From positions 1-12,460 of the forward strand of contig DHNJ01000010.1 in assembly GCA_002409445.1 (NCBI GenBank): a stretch of DNA of 12,460 nt, written 5' to 3'. A model generated the notes under the pieces. It was not told the origin of the DNA and searched no databases. It saw only the letters and a list, made by a program, of their open reading frames with translations. Made by a program: the position numbers and the translations under genes. Source of the DNA: Armatimonadetes bacterium UBA5419 (GTDB taxonomy: Bacteria > Armatimonadota > UBA10988). Every line of letters begins with the position of its first letter. Position 1 is the first letter of the stretch. Below are positions 7,599 through 12,460 of the stretch, one piece after another.

Positions 7599-7990
7599 TC
7601 GAGCGCCTGGCGACCGGCGAAGCCGTCGTCGAGGCCGTGGTAGTAGGCGATCTCGGGCTCGCTGGGTTCCCAGCAGAGGAGCACCTCCCGGCCGTCGGGG
7701 AGGCGATGGGGGAAGTCGACCAAGCCGCGAGACAGGTCCTTGATCAGCACGCCGCTGCAAAGGATCTGGTTGAGGACGTGGTGCCAGCGCAGCGACAAGG
7801 TTAGCCAGACCTCAAGCAGCGGACCGCCGATGTTGTGGCTGGCGGCGCGCTTGAGATGGGGCCGTAGTTCGCTGGCCAGTGGGGTCAGCAGTCGGTCCAA
7901 TCGCCACAGTTCGCTCAGCCACGCGCGCAGCTCGGGCAGGAGTGCATTGGCCTCGGCCAGAGAGAAGTGGCGACTGCGGACCTGGCTCAT
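7586..7990 (-). CDS. DUF2203 family protein
   Basis: A 134-residue protein matching the uncharacterised DUF2203 family. It shows the N-terminal helix motif HFSLAEANALLPEL (8-21), and the C-terminal block contains KDLSRGLVDFP, GREVLLCW and the closing DDGFAGRQAL. The N-terminal half is helical and Leu-rich, with a possible coiled coil at about 15-50. No enzyme motif, signal peptide or membrane segment is visible. I put the start at 7990 rather than at 8023 because the ATG there overlaps the stop of the Fur-family gene as ATGA (7987-7990) and the conserved family region begins right after it. No clear ribosome binding site precedes it, which fits coupled translation. The family's role is unknown; the tie to a metalloregulator is the main clue here. 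Confidence 0.85.
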   Translation of the reverse strand: MSQVRSRHFSLAEANALLPELRAWLSELWRLDRLLTPLASELRPHLKRAASHNIGGPLLEVWLTLSLRWHHVLNQILCSGVLIKDLSRGLVDFPHRLPDGREVLLCWEPSEPEIAYYHGLDDGFAGRQALDDLA

Positions 7991-8445
7991 GAGGCGTCGG
8001 TCCGCGCCTGGCAGGAGCGGCAAAGGCCGTGGATCAGCAGTCGGTGGTCACGTGGGAGGAAGCCGTCGTGGGCCTGGGCCAGGTCGTACAGCTCGTCGAC
8101 CAGGGGGTTCTCGATTTCGAAGACTGAGCCGCACTCGTCACAGACGAGGTGGTCGTGCACGGGCTCATCCAGAGCCGGCTCGTAGCGGACGACGCCATCG
8201 ACAAATCGGCTTTCGACGGCTAGGCCGGCTTCGACCAGCGTGCGCAGGCCGCGATAGACGGTAGCCATGGACACCGGGTGGCCGGCGGCGAGTAGCTGGC
8301 GGTAGAGGTCCTCGGCGCTCAGGTGGCCGCGCGCTTCGAGGAAAGTGGCGGTGAGCACCTTGCGTTGATTGGTCAACCGCTGGCCGCTGCGCGCGAGATG
8401 CTCGGCGAGCTGATCGAGTGGGGTGTGGTGCGGCGCGCGCTTCAT
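7987..8445 (-). CDS. Fur-family metal-responsive transcription regulator
   Basis: This 152-residue DNA-binding repressor senses a metal ion or peroxide. The N-terminal winged helix spans about 10-90, with recognition helix SMATVYRGLRTLVEAG (59-74). The dimerisation and metal part begins with VHDHLVCDECG: H97, D98 and H99, then zinc cysteines C102 and C105, partnered by C142 and C145 near the end. So the structural zinc site is complete. Relative to E. coli Fur, the position of H87 is Val96, while H88, D89, H90, E108 and H125 have counterparts (H97, D98, H99, E110, H134). Sequence alone does not separate Fur, Zur and PerR. The start at 8445 gives a normal family N-terminus; the next ATG upstream (8502) would place the leader inside the hppA terminator. 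It overlaps the DUF2203 gene by four bases. Confidence 0.9.
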   Translation of the reverse strand: MKRAPHHTPLDQLAEHLARSGQRLTNQRKVLTATFLEARGHLSAEDLYRQLLAAGHPVSMATVYRGLRTLVEAGLAVESRFVDGVVRYEPALDEPVHDHLVCDECGSVFEIENPLVDELYDLAQAHDGFLPRDHRLLIHGLCRSCQARTDAS

Positions 8446-8452
8446 GGGCCTG

Positions 8453-8461
8453 ATGATAGCA
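8453..8461 (-). promoter_or_regulatory. Extended -10 promoter of the Fur-family gene, probably leaderless
   Basis: On the minus strand TGC TATCAT matches the extended -10 pattern TGnTATAAT with one change. No -35 box is found at 16-19 bases upstream, which extended -10 promoters can lack. Seven bases separate TATCAT from the ATG at 8445, so transcription would begin on or next to the A of the start codon. No ribosome binding site exists in between. Confidence 0.5.
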
Positions 8462-8486
8462 GACGCAGCCGCTGAGGTGCCCAACA

Positions 8487-8519
8487 GCAACGGCCCCCGC
8501 ACGAGGCGGGGGCCGTTGC
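8487..8519 (-). terminator. Hairpin terminator downstream of hppA
   Basis: A perfect 14-bp stem: left arm GCAACGGCCCCCGC (8487-8500), loop ACGAG (8501-8505), right arm the exact reverse complement (8506-8519). It lies 19 bases past the hppA stop and before the promoter of the Fur-family gene. On the minus strand the stem is followed by TGTTGGG, a weak T-tract, so it may be an imperfect intrinsic terminator or a 3'-end stabiliser. The stem itself is unambiguous. Confidence 0.82.
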
Positions 8520-8538
8520 CTGGCAGTTGGTGAGCTCG

Positions 8539-10908
<2,370 letters not shown>

Positions 10909-10954
10909 GGGTTCGACTTCCCTTCGGGACGCTCACGGGCGCCCAGTTTCTACT

Positions 10955-10981
10955 CCCGAGTCCGATGTCACGGCTCTCGGG
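10955..10981. other. Hairpin in the hppA leader region
   Basis: CCCGAG (10955-10960) pairs with CTCGGG (10976-10981); inside, CCG pairs with CGG across a six-base loop, with a small asymmetric bulge (T opposite CT). It lies about 46 bases before the hppA start on the minus strand. Nothing shows a function. Confidence 0.4.
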
Positions 10982-11043
10982 TTCACGCCTCGGTTGTCTT
11001 GCGGGCTGGCCCAACGACCGCGCCCCGGCACTTTGGCCAGCAC

Positions 11044-11142
11044 AAGACCACGACCACGACACAGACTCGGACCGCATCGGCTTAGCGCCGTGCGGCCCGA
11101 ACCAGAAGCCGAGACTTCAACGAGTCTGCCACGTGGGTTCTT
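11044..11142. other. Nested inverted repeats (possible structured leader) between hppA and pfkA
   Basis: Four stems sit inside one another: AAGA/TCTT (11044-11047, 11139-11142), CCACG/CGTGG (11054-11058, 11132-11136), CAGACTCG/CGAGTCTG (11062-11069, 11121-11128) and an inner hairpin, CCGCA-t-CGGC with GCCGTGCGG (11072-11095). The middle two are perfect and separated by a symmetric 3x3 internal loop. Competing local pairings exist: AGACT/AGTCT (11112-11116, 11123-11127) and CTCGG/CCGAG (11066-11070, 11109-11113). The rest of the 360-bp gene-free spacer (10909-11268) holds the promoters and the smaller hairpin at 10955 and nothing else that I recognise. No known riboswitch class is recognised. 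Confidence 0.45.
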
Positions 11143-11184
11143 GGCCGCGACGCGGGTTCATTGTCGTTGTCTTCGACCCCGACG

Positions 11185-11213
11185 TTGACCGCGACTCGAC
11201 CGCCGCCGATAAT
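11185..11213 (+). promoter_or_regulatory. Promoter of pfkA
   Basis: TTGACC (11185-11190) and GATAAT (11208-11213) each match consensus at five of six bases with the ideal 17-base spacer. The start would fall near 11220, giving a 5' leader of about 50 bases to the ATG at 11269. This is the best promoter in the window. Confidence 0.68.
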
Positions 11214-11237
11214 ACCGCACGGTTCGTTCGGCACCAA
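11209..11237 (-). promoter_or_regulatory. Candidate hppA promoter overlapping the pfkA -10 box
   Basis: On the minus strand TTGGTG (11237-11232) is followed after 17 bases by TATTAT (11214-11209), five of six matches at -10 and three of six at -35. Its -10 box lies over the pfkA -10 box because the sequence there is nearly symmetric. If used, the hppA mRNA would have a leader of nearly 300 bases containing both structured elements of the spacer. Confidence 0.35.
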
Positions 11238-11268
11238 ACGCGGTGCGGACTCGGTGCTAGGTAGGAAG

Positions 11269-12270
11269 ATGCTTCAACGAATCGGGATCCTGTGTAGTGG
11301 TGGCGACGCGCCGGGCATGAATGCCTTCCTGCGCGCTGCGGTCCGCTCGGCGCTGGACCTAGGTCTGGCGCCGTACGGCATCGAGCGTGGCTGGAGTGGT
11401 CTGCTCAGTGGGGACCTGCGCCTGCTCGACAGTCACGCGGTCTCAGGCATCATCAATCGCGGTGGGACCATGCTGCGCACCGCTCGCTGCCCCGAGTTTC
11501 GCGCGGCCGAGGGCCGGCAGCGTGCGCTGCGCACTTGCCGCGAGCATGGGCTTGACGCGTTGGTCGTCTGCGGCGGCGACGGGACCTTTGCGGGCGCACT
11601 GGAGCTGCACGAGGAATCGGGCCTACCTATCGCCGCGGCGCCCGGCACCATCGACAACGATCTGGTCGGTACCGATTACACAATCGGCTTCCAGACCGCC
11701 GTAGCGACCGCCGTCGAGGCGGCCGACAAGATCCGCGACACCGCCGACAGCCACGACCGAGTCTTCGTCGTTGAGGTCATGGGTCGCGAGAGTGGGTCGA
11801 TCGCCTTACAGGTCGCCGTGGCGGCTGGTGCCGAGGTGGTCCTGCTGCCCGAGCGGCCGGAGATCGGCGCGGCCCAGGCGGCCGAACTGTTGGCTCGCGC
11901 ACGCCAACAGGGCAAGAAGTCGATGCTGGTTATCGTCGCCGAGGGTGCGGGTACCGGGGCTGCGGTGGCTGAGACGATCAGCGCCAGCGAGCCGAACCTG
12001 GACGTCCGCGCGTCGGTCCTGGGCTACATTCAGCGCGGCGGCGTGCCCGGCTCCGACGACCGCGTCCTGGCCACGCGCCTGGGTTACGGCGCGGTGCATG
12101 CGTTGGTCGATCTCGGCGCCGACTGCGCACATCACATCGGCGAGATCTCGGGTCATCTGGTCCGTACGCCGCTGCCGGAGGTCGTCGGCCGCAGCAAGCC
12201 GCTACCGCTCGACCTGCTCACGCTCGTTGACGTGACCGCTGGGTTGCGCGTCACCGCTCAGGACTTGTGA
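11269..12270 (+). CDS. pfkA: 6-phosphofructokinase, ATP-dependent type
   Basis: The 333-residue cytoplasmic enzyme phosphorylates fructose 6-phosphate in glycolysis. I start at 11269 because the protein then opens with MLQRIGILCSGGDAPGMN, the normal family N-terminus; an in-frame ATG at 11161 would lie upstream of the promoter. Key blocks are GGDGT (102-106), PGTIDND (125-131, catalytic Asp in TIDND), HDRVFVVEVMGRESG (162-176) and LGYIQRGG (251-258). Gly105 in GGDG and Gly126 in PGTIDND mark ATP as phosphoryl donor; PPi-dependent enzymes carry Asp and Lys there. R22 and R26 (from FLRAAVRSAL), R156 and K216-K217 sit at positions of the effector site in E. coli PfkA, so allosteric control is possible. 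Y253 replaces the His of the common LGHIQRGG motif. The gene overlaps comF by four bases (GTGA). Confidence 0.94.
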   Translation: MLQRIGILCSGGDAPGMNAFLRAAVRSALDLGLAPYGIERGWSGLLSGDLRLLDSHAVSGIINRGGTMLRTARCPEFRAAEGRQRALRTCREHGLDALVVCGGDGTFAGALELHEESGLPIAAAPGTIDNDLVGTDYTIGFQTAVATAVEAADKIRDTADSHDRVFVVEVMGRESGSIALQVAVAAGAEVVLLPERPEIGAAQAAELLARARQQGKKSMLVIVAEGAGTGAAVAETISASEPNLDVRASVLGYIQRGGVPGSDDRVLATRLGYGAVHALVDLGADCAHHIGEISGHLVRTPLPEVVGRSKPLPLDLLTLVDVTAGLRVTAQDL

Positions 12271-12460
12271 ACGCAGCAGCCGGCCCCTGGTGGGTGCGAT
12301 GGTTGTTTCCACCGCGCTGCCAGGGCTGCGCGCGGCTCGGTCCTGAGCCGCTGTGCGCAGCCTGCTTGGCGACGATCCCCCTCAGCCTGCTGCCGCGCTG
12401 CGAGATCTGCGGCGCCTGGTTCGACCCTTTGGCCAGCGCGCGGCGCTGCGCCGAGTGCCG
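12267..12460 (+). CDS. comF: ComF-like phosphoribosyltransferase-family protein, 5' part only
   Basis: Only the first 64 codons are in the window. They encode the double zinc ribbon that opens ComF proteins: WLFPPRCQGCARLG near the start and four CxxC pairs (C18/C21, C30/C33, C45/C48, C61/C64). The phosphoribosyltransferase-like domain should follow beyond the right edge. ComF helps take up single-stranded DNA in natural transformation in some bacteria, but homologues also occur in many that are not known to be competent. The GTG start at 12267 overlaps the pfkA stop as GTGA, suggesting coupled translation; AGGA stands only three bases before it, which is tight. A GTG at 12294 is the alternative start. 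Confidence 0.82.
   Translation, partial: MNAAAGPWWVRWLFPPRCQGCARLGPEPLCAACLATIPLSLLPRCEICGAWFDPLASARRCAEC

Noticed and set aside
8446..8462. A Fur box (GATAAT repeats) for autoregulation
   Set aside because: Only TGATGATA is present, without the dyad expected of a 19-bp Fur box.
8446..8502. A longer Fur-family protein starting at 8502
   Set aside because: The added residues are not typical of the family, and the start would lie inside the hairpin loop of the hppA terminator.
11161..11268. An N-terminal extension of PfkA from the ATG at 11161
   Set aside because: The extra 36 residues match no PFK, and the stretch contains the promoter boxes at 11185-11213.

Overview
The window is a GC-rich, densely coded bacterial chromosome segment with no mobile element, CRISPR array, tRNA or rRNA that I can see. 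The mix of genes points to a free-living bacterium of a group such as Armatimonadota, Planctomycetota or Chloroflexota: a Tat-exported TIM-barrel protein, a discoidin plus DUF4091/GH123-like protein, DUF2203, and a K+-independent membrane pyrophosphatase. This placement is inference from family distribution remembered, not from a search.

Left part (1-5492, minus strand): a tightly packed four-gene unit transcribed leftwards from a promoter near 5531-5560. The order is a Tat-exported TIM-barrel protein, an Eis-type GNAT acetyltransferase (ATGA overlap), a secreted discoidin/DUF4091 (GH123-like) protein, and an exported M23 metallopeptidase cut by the window edge. Three of the four proteins look exported, which suggests work on glycans or the cell envelope. 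Diverging from it (5606-7589, plus strand) are a HAD phosphatase of beta-phosphoglucomutase type and a distant uronate-isomerase (UxaC)-like protein. Together the two arms could form a locus for amino-sugar or uronic-acid glycan use, but no transporter or dedicated regulator is visible.

Middle (7586-8519): a Fur-family metalloregulator and a DUF2203 protein form a coupled pair on the minus strand (ATGA overlap). The DUF2203 gene converges on the UxaC-like gene, and the two share one CTAG as both stop codons, at the centre of a perfect 22-bp palindrome. The regulator seems to be transcribed from an extended -10 promoter placed so that its mRNA would be leaderless. A strong hairpin at 8487-8519 separates it from hppA.

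Right part (8539-12460): hppA (K+-independent H+-pumping pyrophosphatase, minus strand) and pfkA (ATP-type phosphofructokinase, plus strand) diverge from a 360-bp spacer. pfkA is followed, with a GTGA overlap, by a comF-like gene that runs off the window. The spacer holds a good plus-strand promoter, a minus-strand -10 that overlaps the plus-strand -10 almost exactly, and a nested set of inverted repeats that would lie in a long hppA 5' leader. This spacer and the stop-codon palindrome are the least explained structures here.
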